DNA from: Micromonospora sp. Llam0
Lineage (GTDB): Bacteria > Actinomycetota > Actinomycetes > Mycobacteriales > Micromonosporaceae
Assembly: GCF_003751085.1 (NCBI RefSeq)
Contig: NZ_RJJY01000002.1
Coordinates: forward strand, 1,736,001-1,800,000
Direction of reading: 5' to 3'
DNA length: 64,000 nt
Made by a program: the position numbers and the translations under genes. Each line of letters begins with the position of its first letter. Within the stretch, counting starts at the first letter, position 1. Shown in pieces: positions 18,346 through 28,638 of this stretch. Under the pieces are notes generated by a model, which made no database searches, was not told where the DNA came from, and was given only the letters and a program-made list of their open reading frames with translations.

Positions 18346-19521
18346 ATGATCTCCGCAGACCCTGCCGCTCCCGCTGGGCACCGATTGCAGGCCGGGCACC
18401 GGCTGGAGACCGTTCACGGTTCGATCGTCCTGCCGACCTTCCTGCCCGACGGCACGCGGGCCTCGGTCCGCGCGGTCGACAGCCGTGACCTGGCGACAGT
18501 GGGGATTCAGGCGGTGATGGTGAACGCCATGCACCTGGCCCAGCGCCCCGGACTCCAGGCCGTCCGACGGGCCGGCGGGCTACACCACTTCATGGCCTGG
18601 GACGGTGTGATCGTCTCTGATTCCGGCGGGTTTCAGATACTCTCCCTTATCCGCAAACGGGGTCAAATCGGGTCAATCCGATCGAACGGGGTGACTTTTC
18701 AAGAGTCGCCAGATACGAAGAAGATCGTGCTCACTCCCGAGAAGGTCATCGAATGGCAGTTCGGCCTCCGATCCGACGTGGTGATCGCCCTCGATGACTG
18801 CACCGGCCCGGAAGACTCCCCGGCTCAGCAGCTCGCTTCCACCGAGCGCACGATCCGCTGGTTCCGGCAGGCCCGACAGGCGTACGACCTCCAGTGTCGG
18901 CAGCGCCGGACATCGGAGCCACCCCTTTTGGTCGGGGTGGTCCAAGGCGGTACCGATCCGACGCTGCGCCAACGCTGCGTCGACGCCCTCGTCGAGTCCG
19001 GGGCGCAGGGGTTCGGATTCGGCGGCTGGCCGCTGAACTCCGCTGGCGAGTTGGAGCGCGACATGTTCGCCCTGCTCGCCCGGATCACTCCGCCCGACGC
19101 GCCGCTGTTCGCCCTCGGAGTCGGCCGGCCCGAGCATCTGGTCGCCCTCTGCGAGCTCGACACCCGATGGGTCTTCGACTGCACGATCCCGACCCGCGAT
19201 GCCCGGCACGGCCGCCTTTACGCGTTCGAACCTGATATCGCCAGCCGGCAGCTCACTCCGGATCGGAGCTTCTACCAGAACATCTACATCCTCGACGAGG
19301 AGAATTCCCGCAAGGACCAGCCAATCTGCCCGACCTGCGACTGTCCGACCTGCCAGAGGTACAGCCGCAGCTATCTGCACCACCTGTTCCGGGTGAAGGA
19401 CGGACTGGCGGACCGGCTCGCCACCCTGCACAACCTTCGCTTCTACACCCGCCTGCTGGAGATGATCCGGTCCGGCCAACTGGCCGGATCCGCCGCACGC
19501 GAGCCGGGCGGGCGGGGATGA
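18346..19521 (+). CDS. Diverged tRNA-guanine transglycosylase-like enzyme
   Basis: A 391-residue TIM-barrel base-exchange enzyme. The catalytic machinery is present: SDSGGFQ (Asp92), substrate-pocket Asp in ALDDCT, VVQGG, and nucleophile Asp277 in FDCTIPTRDARHG. Zinc ligands are C330-D-C332-P-T-C335 with His344 or His345. In usual TGTs the segment after IGG reads LxVGE and recognises the 7-substituent of preQ1; here it is GGWPLNS (225-231), so the pocket is altered. The ATG at 18346 follows AGGAG; the open frame to 18094 adds no conserved sequence. It is followed 7 bp later by an rRNA methyltransferase paralogue and sits near queF/queCED. Target RNA (or DNA) cannot be told from sequence. Confidence 0.85.
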   Translation: MISADPAAPAGHRLQAGHRLETVHGSIVLPTFLPDGTRASVRAVDSRDLATVGIQAVMVNAMHLAQRPGLQAVRRAGGLHHFMAWDGVIVSDSGGFQILSLIRKRGQIGSIRSNGVTFQESPDTKKIVLTPEKVIEWQFGLRSDVVIALDDCTGPEDSPAQQLASTERTIRWFRQARQAYDLQCRQRRTSEPPLLVGVVQGGTDPTLRQRCVDALVESGAQGFGFGGWPLNSAGELERDMFALLARITPPDAPLFALGVGRPEHLVALCELDTRWVFDCTIPTRDARHGRLYAFEPDIASRQLTPDRSFYQNIYILDEENSRKDQPICPTCDCPTCQRYSRSYLHHLFRVKDGLADRLATLHNLRFYTRLLEMIRSGQLAGSAAREPGGRG

Positions 19522-19528
19522 CCGGCCG

Positions 19529-20467
19529 GTGATCACACCTCCACCACCGGACCAGGCACCGGACGACGATCAACCACTGGCCCGCCTGCGACCAGCAGGT
19601 GCCCACCCGCCGGGCCCAGCAGATGCCCACCCGCCGGGCGTCGCCGCGTCATCAGCACGAACGGCCGAGCCTCCCGCCGTTCACAAGGTGATCGCCCGGC
19701 TCACCTCGGCCGCCAAGTACCGCGACATCCACCCGGAGACGATTGTCGACCTGGTACGGCGGGAAGGGCGGGGCACCGGCGACGCGGCCGAGCTGGAACG
19801 CCGGGTCCGGGCCCGGTTGCACAAAGTGGCTGCGTTGCATCTGCTCACCGCTCGGCCACCGGCGCTACGACGGGCGATCGACCGAGCCGATCTCGACGAT
19901 CCGCAGGTCCGGCGGGACTGGTGCCGGCAGATGCTGGGTGGCCACTTCTCCACCGCCGAGCGTCTGCCCGACCTCGACGACTTCTATCCCGTCCTGTTCG
20001 GACTGGTACCGCCACCACGGACGGTAGCGGACATCGCGTGCGCGCTGAACCCGTTCACGCTGCCCTGGCTGCGGCAGGTCAGCGATGCCCAGTACGTCGG
20101 CTACGACTTCAACGCGTTGTTCGTCGCGTTGGGTAACGCGTTTCTTGGGCGGGCATACCCCGAGTGCGAGATCCGGCACGAGGATGTGCTCGCCGACGGC
20201 CGGCCGGTGAGCGCCGACCTGGCGCTACTACTCAAGACGTACCACTGCATGGAGGGACGCCGTACGGGTGCCGGGCAGGCGCTGATCGACCGGCTGCACT
20301 GCCGCGACGTAGTGGTTTCGTTCCCCACCCGGGCCATGAACGGTCGAGCTGCGGTCTTCGTGTCTCGACACGTCGAGGAGCTCTCCGAGCTGGCCCGCGG
20401 TCGGGGTTGGCGCTTCTCACGAGCCAGCCTGGCATCGGAGGAGCTGGTAGCGATCCACAAGGGGTGA
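19529..20467 (+). CDS. FmrO/Rmt-family 16S rRNA methyltransferase paralogue, diverged
   Basis: A 312-residue protein. Residues 1-52 are Pro/Ala-rich and include two AHPPG units from a 24-bp tandem repeat. From VIARLTSAAKYRDIHPETI onward it follows the aminoglycoside-resistance 16S rRNA (m7G1405) methylase family: STAERLPDLDDFY, ADIACALNPF, YVGYDFN, LLLKTYHCME and VVVSFPTRAM. In that family the SAM loop reads ACGLNP; here Gly is Ala172, and LPCLE is HCME, so activity may be reduced or changed. GTG at 19529 comes 7 bp after the TGT stop: one operon. Role inferred, possibly rRNA or tRNA methylation linked to base exchange. Confidence 0.78.
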   Translation: MITPPPPDQAPDDDQPLARLRPAGAHPPGPADAHPPGVAASSARTAEPPAVHKVIARLTSAAKYRDIHPETIVDLVRREGRGTGDAAELERRVRARLHKVAALHLLTARPPALRRAIDRADLDDPQVRRDWCRQMLGGHFSTAERLPDLDDFYPVLFGLVPPPRTVADIACALNPFTLPWLRQVSDAQYVGYDFNALFVALGNAFLGRAYPECEIRHEDVLADGRPVSADLALLLKTYHCMEGRRTGAGQALIDRLHCRDVVVSFPTRAMNGRAAVFVSRHVEELSELARGRGWRFSRASLASEELVAIHKG

Positions 20468-20674
20468 GGCCAGGTGGTCTCAGTCCGCCCAGAGCCGCGA
20501 CTCCGCCTCTCCGCCCGTTTCGCTCCGTACCGAGTAGCCCGAGAGTCGGGAGCAGTCCACGGTGAGTACGTACGGCACGCCCAGAATCCGGGACGCGACT
20601 CGGCCTACGATCAACGGTCAGATCTAGCACAAGCTAATCGACGCCAGCCAGTTCTCTTGAACGATCGACGAAAG

Positions 20675-22255
<1,581 letters not shown>

Positions 22256-22627
22256 ATGGCGCTGACTAAGCTCGGGCAGGCGCAGGCCAAGCCTGACGGG
22301 ACACTCGATACCTTTCCGATCACGGACAGCTCGCAGGAGATAACGATCGACTGCCGGGAGTTCACCTGCCGCTGCCCCATCACGGGGCAGCCGGACTGGG
22401 CGACCATCCGGATCGACTACCGCCCGGGTGACCGGGGTGTGGAGACCAAGAGCCTCAAGCTCTACCTGGAGACCTTCCGGGATGAAGGCATCTTCCACGA
22501 GCACCTGGCCACGAAGATGCGTGATGATCTGGTAGCCGCACTCAATCCCATCTTTCTCAAGGTCACTGTTGACTTCAACGTCCGCGGCGGGATCGCGCTG
22601 GCGGCGTCAAGCACCTACCAGCGCTGA
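22256..22627 (+). CDS. queF: NADPH-dependent preQ0 reductase (7-cyano-7-deazaguanine reductase)
   Basis: A 123-residue single-module QueF that reduces the nitrile of preQ0 to the aminomethyl group of preQ1. Cys40 in CPITGQPDWATI is the residue that forms the thioimide with the substrate nitrile, with Asp47 beside it. The QueF motif appears as VETKSLKLYLETFR, followed by IFHE, whose His/Glu help bind substrate. A second Cys (Cys38) precedes the catalytic one. It is followed after 232 bp by queC-queE-queD. Presence of QueF means the cluster is meant to make preQ1, not just preQ0. Confidence 0.9.
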   Translation: MALTKLGQAQAKPDGTLDTFPITDSSQEITIDCREFTCRCPITGQPDWATIRIDYRPGDRGVETKSLKLYLETFRDEGIFHEHLATKMRDDLVAALNPIFLKVTVDFNVRGGIALAASSTYQR

Positions 22628-22670
22628 GCCACGGCCGCCTGATGCAGGGCCTTCCTGAGCGCCCACAACG

Positions 22671-22712
22671 CTTGACTTCCTCCCCGCCCTCTGAAGGAAC
22701 GGGGATTCCCTT
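22671..22712. mobile_element. Possible relic of an IS200/IS605-type end
   Basis: A sequence containing TTCCTCCCCGCCCT, CTGAAGGA and ACGGGGATTCCC resembles the hairpin commonly found at the right end of actinobacterial IS605/TnpB elements. No transposase or tnpB remnant is seen nearby, so the call rests on resemblance alone. Confidence 0.3.
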
Positions 22713-22859
22713 GGTCATCAACGGCACAACACCCCACTCGAATGGACCGATACGAGGACTCCGCTCCCCGCCGGAACGCTGGCCCTGATCGGGGCTCCGG
22801 CGGCACGCTGGGTATGCTTGCCAGCTGGCTAGACCTGTGCCGATGGACGAGGGTGGAAG

Positions 22860-23573
22860 GTGACGGAGCACGTGCCGACAGGGACGCGCAATGCCGTGGT
22901 GCTGCTCAGCGGCGGCCTCGACTCCACGACGGCGCTCGCGATCGCGATACACGAGGGCTACCGGGCCCACACGCTCAGCTTCCGGTACGGGCAGCGACAC
23001 ACCGTCGAACTGGACGCCGCCGCCCGCGTGACGAAGGCACTCGGCGCAGCCCAACACATCGTCGCCGACATCGATCTGCGGGCCTTCGGCGGGTCGGCAC
23101 TGACCGACGACACGCTCGCGGTACCGCACCGCACCAACACCGACGAGATGGACGACACCATCCCGGTCACTTACGTACCGGCACGCAACACGATCTTCCT
23201 GTCGTTCGCGCTGGCCTGGGCTGAGACCCTCAACGCCTCAGACGTATTCATCGGGGTGAACGCACTGGACTACAGCGGCTACCCGGACTGCCGCCCGGAG
23301 TACATCGCTGCATACGAGGCGATGGCCAATCTTGCCACCAAGGCCGGCGTCGAGGGGCAACAGCGGTTGCGCATCCACACCCCGCTGATCCGGCTGACCA
23401 AGGCCGCAATCATCCAGCGGGGCCTGGAGCTGGGTGTCGACTTCGCCTGGACACACAGCTGCTACGACCCGATCGACGACCGGGCCTGCGGCAGCTGCGA
23501 CTCCTGCCTGCTCCGTCAACGCGGTTTCGCCGAGCTCGGCATGATCGACCCTGCCATCTCCGGCGACGGATGA
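22860..23573 (+). CDS. queC: 7-cyano-7-deazaguanine synthase
   Basis: A 237-residue PP-loop ATPase that turns 7-carboxy-7-deazaguanine into preQ0 with ammonia and ATP. The PP-loop is LLSGGLDST at 15-23; YGQRHTVEL and [14 protein letters not shown] are further family blocks. The C-terminal zinc site is built from the Cys in THSCYDP and the CGSCDSC segment. The GTG at 22860 follows GGTGGAAGG. The stop overlaps the queE start (ATGA), so the three genes queC-queE-queD are coupled. Confidence 0.95.
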   Translation: MTEHVPTGTRNAVVLLSGGLDSTTALAIAIHEGYRAHTLSFRYGQRHTVELDAAARVTKALGAAQHIVADIDLRAFGGSALTDDTLAVPHRTNTDEMDDTIPVTYVPARNTIFLSFALAWAETLNASDVFIGVNALDYSGYPDCRPEYIAAYEAMANLATKAGVEGQQRLRIHTPLIRLTKAAIIQRGLELGVDFAWTHSCYDPIDDRACGSCDSCLLRQRGFAELGMIDPAISGDG

Positions 23574-24217
23574 TCGGCGTGTACCGGGTCAAGGAGATCT
23601 TTTACACACTCCAGGGCGAGGGTACGCATGCCGGTCGCCCCGCAGTCTTTTGCCGCTTCACCAGTTGCAACCTCTGGACCGGGCGAGAACGTGATCGACA
23701 TCGTGCGATCTGCCAATTCTGCGATACTGACTTCGTCGGCACCGACGGCATTGGGGGCGGGCGGTTCTCGTCCGCCGCCGAGCTGGCCGCCGCCGTCGCC
23801 GAGGCTTGGCAAGGGCGGGCACACCCCCGCAGCCGACGGTATGTGGTGTGCACCGGCGGCGAACCACTGTTGCAGCTGGACGAGACGGCTGTGACCGCCC
23901 TGCACGAAGCAGGCTTCGAGGTCGCGGTCGAGACCAACGGCACTCTGCCCGCACCTGCGGGCATCGACTGGATCTGTGTCAGTCCCAAGGCCGGCGCGAA
24001 TGTCGTACTCACCCGAGGTGACGACTTGAAGCTGGTCTTTCCCCAGCCAGAGGCCGACCCGGCTCGCTTCGAGCACCTCGACTTCGGCCATTTTCTGCTG
24101 CAGCCGATGGACGGGCCGGATCGAGTCGCCAATACTGCGGCTGCGGTGCGGTACTGCCTAGAGAATCCACAGTGGCGTCTGAGTTTACAGACTCACAAAT
24201 ACATTGGGATTGCCTGA
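23570..24217 (+). CDS. queE: 7-carboxy-7-deazaguanine synthase (radical SAM)
   Basis: A 215-residue radical SAM enzyme that contracts 6-carboxytetrahydropterin to 7-carboxy-7-deazaguanine. The cluster-binding motif is the unusual CX14CX2C type of QueE: Cys33, Cys48 and Cys51. FYTLQGEG at the N-terminus, [10 protein letters not shown] and AVETNGT are typical, and the last residues LQTHKYIGI match the family end. It overlaps queC by 4 bp at its start and queD by 1 bp at its stop (TGATG). Confidence 0.94.
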   Translation: MIGVYRVKEIFYTLQGEGTHAGRPAVFCRFTSCNLWTGRERDRHRAICQFCDTDFVGTDGIGGGRFSSAAELAAAVAEAWQGRAHPRSRRYVVCTGGEPLLQLDETAVTALHEAGFEVAVETNGTLPAPAGIDWICVSPKAGANVVLTRGDDLKLVFPQPEADPARFEHLDFGHFLLQPMDGPDRVANTAAAVRYCLENPQWRLSLQTHKYIGIA

Positions 24218-24573
24218 TGGAGATCTTCCGGGAGTTCACCTTCGAGGCCGCGCACCGGCTGCCGCACGTACCCGAAGGCCACAAGTGCGCCCGCCTGCAC
24301 GGACATTCGTACCGGGTCACCGTGCACGTCAGTGGCCAGGTCGGAGCGCGAACCGGTTGGGTGATCGACTTCGGCGACCTCAAGCAGGCGTTCGCACCGG
24401 TCCGCGACCAACTCGACCACCACTACCTCAACGAAATCGCCGGACTGGAGAATCCGACGAGCGAAGTGCTGGCCCGATGGATCTGGCAGCGACTTGCCGG
24501 TCAGTTGCCGTTGTCGGCGGTGGCGGTTCGGGAAACCTGCACCTCCGGCTGCGTCTACCGAGGCGAGGACTGA
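24217..24573 (+). CDS. queD: 6-carboxy-5,6,7,8-tetrahydropterin synthase
   Basis: A 118-residue enzyme that converts 7,8-dihydroneopterin triphosphate to 6-carboxytetrahydropterin, the first dedicated step of preQ0 synthesis. Zinc ligands are His in AAHRL and the pair in RLHGHSY; the catalytic Cys precedes them in HKCARLHGH, and a Glu lies in VRETCTSGC near the C-terminus. The ATG at 24217 overlaps the queE stop (TGATG); an open frame to 24172 inside queE is not used. GTP cyclohydrolase, needed for its substrate, is not in the window. Confidence 0.94.
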   Translation: MEIFREFTFEAAHRLPHVPEGHKCARLHGHSYRVTVHVSGQVGARTGWVIDFGDLKQAFAPVRDQLDHHYLNEIAGLENPTSEVLARWIWQRLAGQLPLSAVAVRETCTSGCVYRGED

Positions 24574-24882
24574 GCGGGCCGGACTCTACGGGCGGTCAAG
24601 ACACCGCAGAGGCGCCGCAGATACCGGCCCGACCACCTCCCCGTAGGTTCATACCCGGGACCCGCTCGTCCGATCCCCTTGATCAGCGGCGAATCCGGCA
24701 GCCTGCTCCTCATCGGATGCGTCAGACGCAGGCCGAGAGTCTGCAGCCGATCGCTGCTCGGTGTGACCGACCAGCCGCTGGCGCGCTGACCTGCCCGATC
24801 TGCGTCAAGGCCACCGGCCAAACCTACCGACGCGTAACATTACGCTAAAGTAGGCCCGACGTTCCGATCTGGAGGGTATGCG
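24574..24882. promoter_or_regulatory. Intergenic region with a perfect inverted repeat before the SCP2 gene
   Basis: 309 bp without a gene. GCGTAACATTACGC at 24832-24845 is a 6-bp inverted repeat with a 2-bp centre, 37 bp before the SCP2-gene ATG. Its position over the likely promoter suggests an operator, for instance for a TetR-type regulator of lipid genes; no such regulator lies nearby. Confidence 0.4.
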
Positions 24883-25335
24883 ATGACCGAGTTCGACCCG
24901 GCCAACTTCGCGTCCATCGACGCCAAGGAGTTCAGCAAGCTGGTCAAGACCACCCCGGATTCCAAGATCGCCGAGGTGATGCAGGGCGACCTGCGCGGCA
25001 AGGTCCTCGACGAGGTGTTCAACCGGATGCCCACCCTGTTCCGTCCGGAGAAGGCCGGCGCCACCAGCGCGGTGATCCACTGGAACATCACCGGCCGTCC
25101 GGACGGCGGCACCGACACCTACGAGATCGTCGTCGACAACGGCACCTGCGTGGTCTCCCCGACCGCCGAGCGCGAACCGCGGCTGAGCCTGACCCTCGGG
25201 CCGGTCGACTTCCTCAAGGTCGTCGCCGGCACCGGGAACCCGATGATGATGTTCATGACCGGCAAACTCAAGGCAAAGGGCGATCTCGGACTCGCCGCCC
25301 AGATCCCCAACCTGTTCGACATCCCCAAGAGCTGA
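24883..25335 (+). CDS. SCP2 sterol-binding domain protein
   Basis: A 150-residue protein made of a single SCP2 domain: helical start (AEVMQGDLRGKVLDEVFNRMP), beta strands AVIHWNITG and TYEIVVDNGTCVV, then LTLGPVDFLKVVAGTGNPMMMFMTGKLKAKGDLGLA. The fold binds fatty acyl chains and lipids; the bacterial ligand is not known. The ATG follows GGAGGG. The next gene, after a hairpin, is an acyl-CoA synthetase on the same strand, which fits a role in lipid handling. Confidence 0.88.
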   Translation: MTEFDPANFASIDAKEFSKLVKTTPDSKIAEVMQGDLRGKVLDEVFNRMPTLFRPEKAGATSAVIHWNITGRPDGGTDTYEIVVDNGTCVVSPTAEREPRLSLTLGPVDFLKVVAGTGNPMMMFMTGKLKAKGDLGLAAQIPNLFDIPKS

Positions 25336-25349
25336 CCGCCGATCCGTAG

Positions 25350-25381
25350 CCCCGCCTGATACGTGTCCTTTATCAGCGGGG
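25350..25381. terminator. Hairpin after the SCP2 gene
   Basis: CCCCGCCTGATA and TATCAGCGGGG pair with one bulged base around a short loop, starting 15 bp after the SCP2 stop. It argues that the next coding region starts downstream of 25381. Confidence 0.55.
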
Positions 25382-25425
25382 TCGACCATCCCTCCGACCG
25401 GTCACGCCCGCAGCTGGGGGTGTTT

Positions 25426-27012
25426 GTGCCGGTGGACCTGCCGTTCCTGATTTCCACGCTGACCCGACGCGGGGTGCTCACCCCTGGCTCGCCGGTGCGG
25501 ACCGTCGCCCAACTCGCCGCGCTGCGCCGCTGGGGGTTCACCCTCGTCGGCGAACTGCGCCAGGCCGCCGCCCGCGACCCGAACCGGGTCGCGCTGATCG
25601 ACGACGGCGAACAACAGCTGACCTACCGGGAGCTGCTGGACCGCGCCGAGCGGCTGGCCGGCGCGCTACGTACCGCACTGGATGTTTCCGCCGGTGACCG
25701 GATCGGCCTGCTCTGCCGCAACCACCCAGACATGGTGGCCGCGATGGTCGCCGCCGGGCTACTCGGCGCGGACACCGTACTGCTGCACACCGGGCTGGCC
25801 GGGCCGCAGCTCGCCGCCGTCGCCGACGAACAGCGGCTGCGGGTGCTGCTGCACGACCGCGAGTTCGGCGAACAGGTGGTCGAGGTCGACACCGGGGTGG
25901 TCCGAGTCGACGAGACCCGGGCGGCGCAGCTGCTGCGCGACGCACCGACGGACATCCGGCTGGAGCCGCCGCGCCGCGACGGCCGCACCATCGTGCTCAC
26001 CTCGGGCACCACCGGCACCCCGAAGGGTGCCCGGCGACGCACTCCGACCGGCTTCGGACCGCTGGCGTCGATCATCGACCGGATCCCGCTGCGGGTCCAC
26101 GACCGGATCATGATCGCCACACCGGTCTTCCACACCTGGGGGTACGCCGCCCTGCAGATCGCGTTCGCGCTGCGGGCCACGGTGGTGCTGCACCGACGCT
26201 TCGAGCCGGCCGCCGCGCTGGCCGCCGTCGACCGGCACGACTGCACCGCGCTGTTCGCCGTACCGGTGATGCTGCAACGGCTGCTGCACGACGTACCCGC
26301 ACCGCAGCGGCAGCCGACCGGGCTGCGGGTGGTCGCGGTCAGCGGTTCGGCGCTCGGCGGCGGCATCGCCACCCGGTTCATGGACCGGTACGGCGACGTG
26401 CTCTACAACCTGTACGGGTCGACCGAGGTCTCCTGGGCGGCCATCGCCACCCCGGCCGACCTGCGCCGGGCACCGAACACGGCCGGCCGGCCGCCGTACG
26501 GCACCCGGCTGGCGGTGCTCGGGCCGGATGGCGAACCGGTGCCGACCGGACAGGTCGGGCAGATCTTCGTCGGTAACGAGCTGCTCTTCGACGGCTACAC
26601 CACCAGCGACGACGGTACCGCCGACCGCCGGCACGGGCTGCTCGGCACCGGCGACCTCGGCCACGTCGACGCCGACGGGCTGCTCTTCGTCGGCGGCCGG
26701 GCCGACGACATGATCGTCTCCGGCGGGGAGAACGTCTTCCCGTCCGACGTCGCCGACCTGCTGGCCCAGCTACCGCAGGTACGCGAGGCCGCGGTGGTCG
26801 GCCTACCGGACGCGGAGTACGGCCAGCGGCTCGCCGCGTACCTGGTGCTGCATCCGGAGGAGACGCTCGACGCCGAGGCGGTCCGGGAGTACGTGCGCCG
26901 CTACCGCGCCCGGTTCGCCGTACCCCGGCATGTGATCTTCCTGTCGGCGCTGCCGCGCAACGCCGCCGGCAAGGTGGTCACCCGGGACCTGCCCCGGCCG
27001 CCGGGCAGCTGA
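25426..27012 (+). CDS. AMP-forming acyl-CoA synthetase/ligase
   Basis: A 528-residue ANL-superfamily enzyme that activates a carboxylic acid as acyl-AMP and then thioester. The phosphate loop is VLTSGTTGTPKG, the A5 motif YGSTEVSW, the A7 segment GDLGHVDADGLLFVGGRADDMI, then SGGENVFPSDV, and the catalytic Lys in PRNAAGKVV near the end. The N-terminal 55 residues precede the first core motif. Start is uncertain: GTG at 25426 lies just after GGGGG, with alternatives at 25420 and 25432; 25363 lies inside the terminator and is disfavoured. Substrate is probably a medium or long fatty acid; not determined. Confidence 0.88.
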   Translation: MPVDLPFLISTLTRRGVLTPGSPVRTVAQLAALRRWGFTLVGELRQAAARDPNRVALIDDGEQQLTYRELLDRAERLAGALRTALDVSAGDRIGLLCRNHPDMVAAMVAAGLLGADTVLLHTGLAGPQLAAVADEQRLRVLLHDREFGEQVVEVDTGVVRVDETRAAQLLRDAPTDIRLEPPRRDGRTIVLTSGTTGTPKGARRRTPTGFGPLASIIDRIPLRVHDRIMIATPVFHTWGYAALQIAFALRATVVLHRRFEPAAALAAVDRHDCTALFAVPVMLQRLLHDVPAPQRQPTGLRVVAVSGSALGGGIATRFMDRYGDVLYNLYGSTEVSWAAIATPADLRRAPNTAGRPPYGTRLAVLGPDGEPVPTGQVGQIFVGNELLFDGYTTSDDGTADRRHGLLGTGDLGHVDADGLLFVGGRADDMIVSGGENVFPSDVADLLAQLPQVREAAVVGLPDAEYGQRLAAYLVLHPEETLDAEAVREYVRRYRARFAVPRHVIFLSALPRNAAGKVVTRDLPRPPGS

Positions 27013-27042
27013 CCCGGCCGGGGCCCGGTGGACGCCCGGCGC

Positions 27043-27318
27043 TCAGGGCTGGCGCAGATGCTGGGCCACCCGCTGGTGGTCCCGGAACCGCGCCCGCGCC
27101 GCCCGCTGGGCCGGGTCCTGCTCCGGCGCGGCGTCGATGTGCGCCGAGCGGGCCGCTTCCGTGCGGTTGGCGTACTCGACCGGCGGCAGGCCGCGCAACG
27201 CGCGTACCACGCCGGGGCTGGCGCCGACCCGCCGCGCCTCCGCGACGATCTGTTCCTTGTCGGCGGGAAAGTCCAGCTCGTTCAGGCTGTCCAGTACGTC
27301 CTGGTAGCTCGTCCCCAT
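27043..27318 (-). CDS. DUF2795 family protein
   Basis: A 91-residue protein. The first 50 residues (YQDVLDSLNELDFPADKEQIV, ASPGVVRALRGLPPVEYANRTEV-like) match DUF2795, a small helical family of unknown function common in actinobacteria; the rest is basic and Ala/Arg-rich. It converges on the acyl-CoA synthetase gene and lies upstream of nothing obvious; purD ends after its start on the same strand. Confidence 0.75.
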   Translation of the reverse strand: MGTSYQDVLDSLNELDFPADKEQIVAEARRVGASPGVVRALRGLPPVEYANRTEAARSAHIDAAPEQDPAQRAARARFRDHQRVAQHLRQP

Positions 27319-27382
27319 GCGCCGGGGCGTACCCGCCGGGCGGGCCGGTAGGCGGCCGGCACGGGGTGATCCGGACCCCGGG

Positions 27383-28627
27383 TCAGGGCAGGGTGATCCG
27401 GCCCTCGGCTGCGGCCAGGGCGATGTCCGCCCGGAAGTGCCCGCCGGGCAGGTCGACCCCGGCCAGCAGCCGGTACGCGGCGTCCCGCGCGCCGGTCAGG
27501 TCGGCGCCGACTCCGGTGGCGCTGAGCACCCGGCCACCGGCCGAGACGAGCTGCCCCGTGGCGTCGCGGGCGGTGCCGGCGTGGCTGATCCCGGCCTGCC
27601 CGGCACCGGTGATCACGTCGCCGGTGCGGGCCGCCACCGGGTAGCCGGCCGACGCGAGTACCACGGTCACCGCTGCCCCGTCCCGCCAGCGCAGCGGCGG
27701 GTGGTCGGCGAGCGTGCCGGTCGCCGCCGCGTGCAGCAGGCCGGCCAGCGGGGTCTCCAGCAGCGCCAGCACCACCTGGGTCTCCGGGTCACCGAACCGG
27801 GCGTTGAACTCGATCACCCGGGGGCCGGCGGCGGTGACCGCCAGCCCGACGTAGAGCAGCCCGGCGAACGGGGTGCCCCGGAGGCGCATCTCGGCCAGCG
27901 TCGGGTGCACTACCTCGGCCATCACCTGGTTGACCAGGTCCGGCGGCGCCCACGGCAGCGGCGCGTACGCACCCATGCCGCCGGTGTTCGGGCCGGTGTC
28001 GCCGACGCCCACCCGCTTGAAGTCCTGGGCGGGCAGCAGCGGCACCGCCGCCGAGCCGTCGGTGACGACGAACAACGACACCTCCGGCCCGGCCAGGTAC
28101 TCCTCGACCACCACCTGCCCGCAGGATTCGGCGTGGGCGACGGCGGCGGCCCGGTCGTCGGTCACCACCACCCCCTTGCCGGCCGCCAGCCCGTCGTTCT
28201 TCACCACGTACGGGGTGCCGAAGGCGTCCAGCGCGGCGGCCACCTCGTCGGCGCTCCGGCAGGTCACGGCGCGGGCGGTCGGCACCCCGGCGGCTGCCAT
28301 CACGTCCTTGGCGAAGCTCTTGGAGCCTTCCAGGACGGCGGCCGCGCCGGACGGCCCGAAGCAGGCGATGCCCTTGGCGCGTACCGCGTCGGCGACCCCG
28401 GCGACCAGCGGCGCCTCCGGGCCGACCACGACCAGGTCGGCCGCCACCTCGACGGCGAGCGCGGCGACCGCCTGCGGGTCGGTGGCGGTGACCGGGCGCA
28501 GCTCGGCCACCGCCGCGATGCCCGGATTGCCCGGAGCGGCGATCAACTGGTCGACGGCGGGGTCGGCGGCCAGGCTGGACGCGAGCGCGTGCTCGCGTCC
28601 GCCACTACCGATGAGAAGTACGCGCAC
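27383..28627 (-). CDS. purD: Phosphoribosylamine-glycine ligase (GAR synthetase)
   Basis: A 414-residue ATP-grasp enzyme that joins glycine to phosphoribosylamine, step 2 of purine synthesis. The N-terminus [13 protein letters not shown], then [13 protein letters not shown] and the ATP-grasp blocks [37 protein letters not shown] and [15 protein letters not shown] are all present. The GTG at 28627 starts at the first conserved strand. It is 11 bp downstream of the nitrate transporter gene on the same strand, so it may be read from that operon as well. Confidence 0.95.
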   Translation of the reverse strand: MRVLLIGSGGREHALASSLAADPAVDQLIAAPGNPGIAAVAELRPVTATDPQAVAALAVEVAADLVVVGPEAPLVAGVADAVRAKGIACFGPSGAAAVLEGSKSFAKDVMAAAGVPTARAVTCRSADEVAAALDAFGTPYVVKNDGLAAGKGVVVTDDRAAAVAHAESCGQVVVEEYLAGPEVSLFVVTDGSAAVPLLPAQDFKRVGVGDTGPNTGGMGAYAPLPWAPPDLVNQVMAEVVHPTLAEMRLRGTPFAGLLYVGLAVTAAGPRVIEFNARFGDPETQVVLALLETPLAGLLHAAATGTLADHPPLRWRDGAAVTVVLASAGYPVAARTGDVITGAGQAGISHAGTARDATGQLVSAGGRVLSATGVGADLTGARDAAYRLLAGVDLPGGHFRADIALAAAEGRITLP

Positions 28628-28638
28628 AACGGCCGATC

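Noticed and set aside
24640..24665. A tRNA T-arm-like sequence (GGTTCATACC)
   Set aside because: No acceptor stem, D-arm or anticodon arm could be paired around it.
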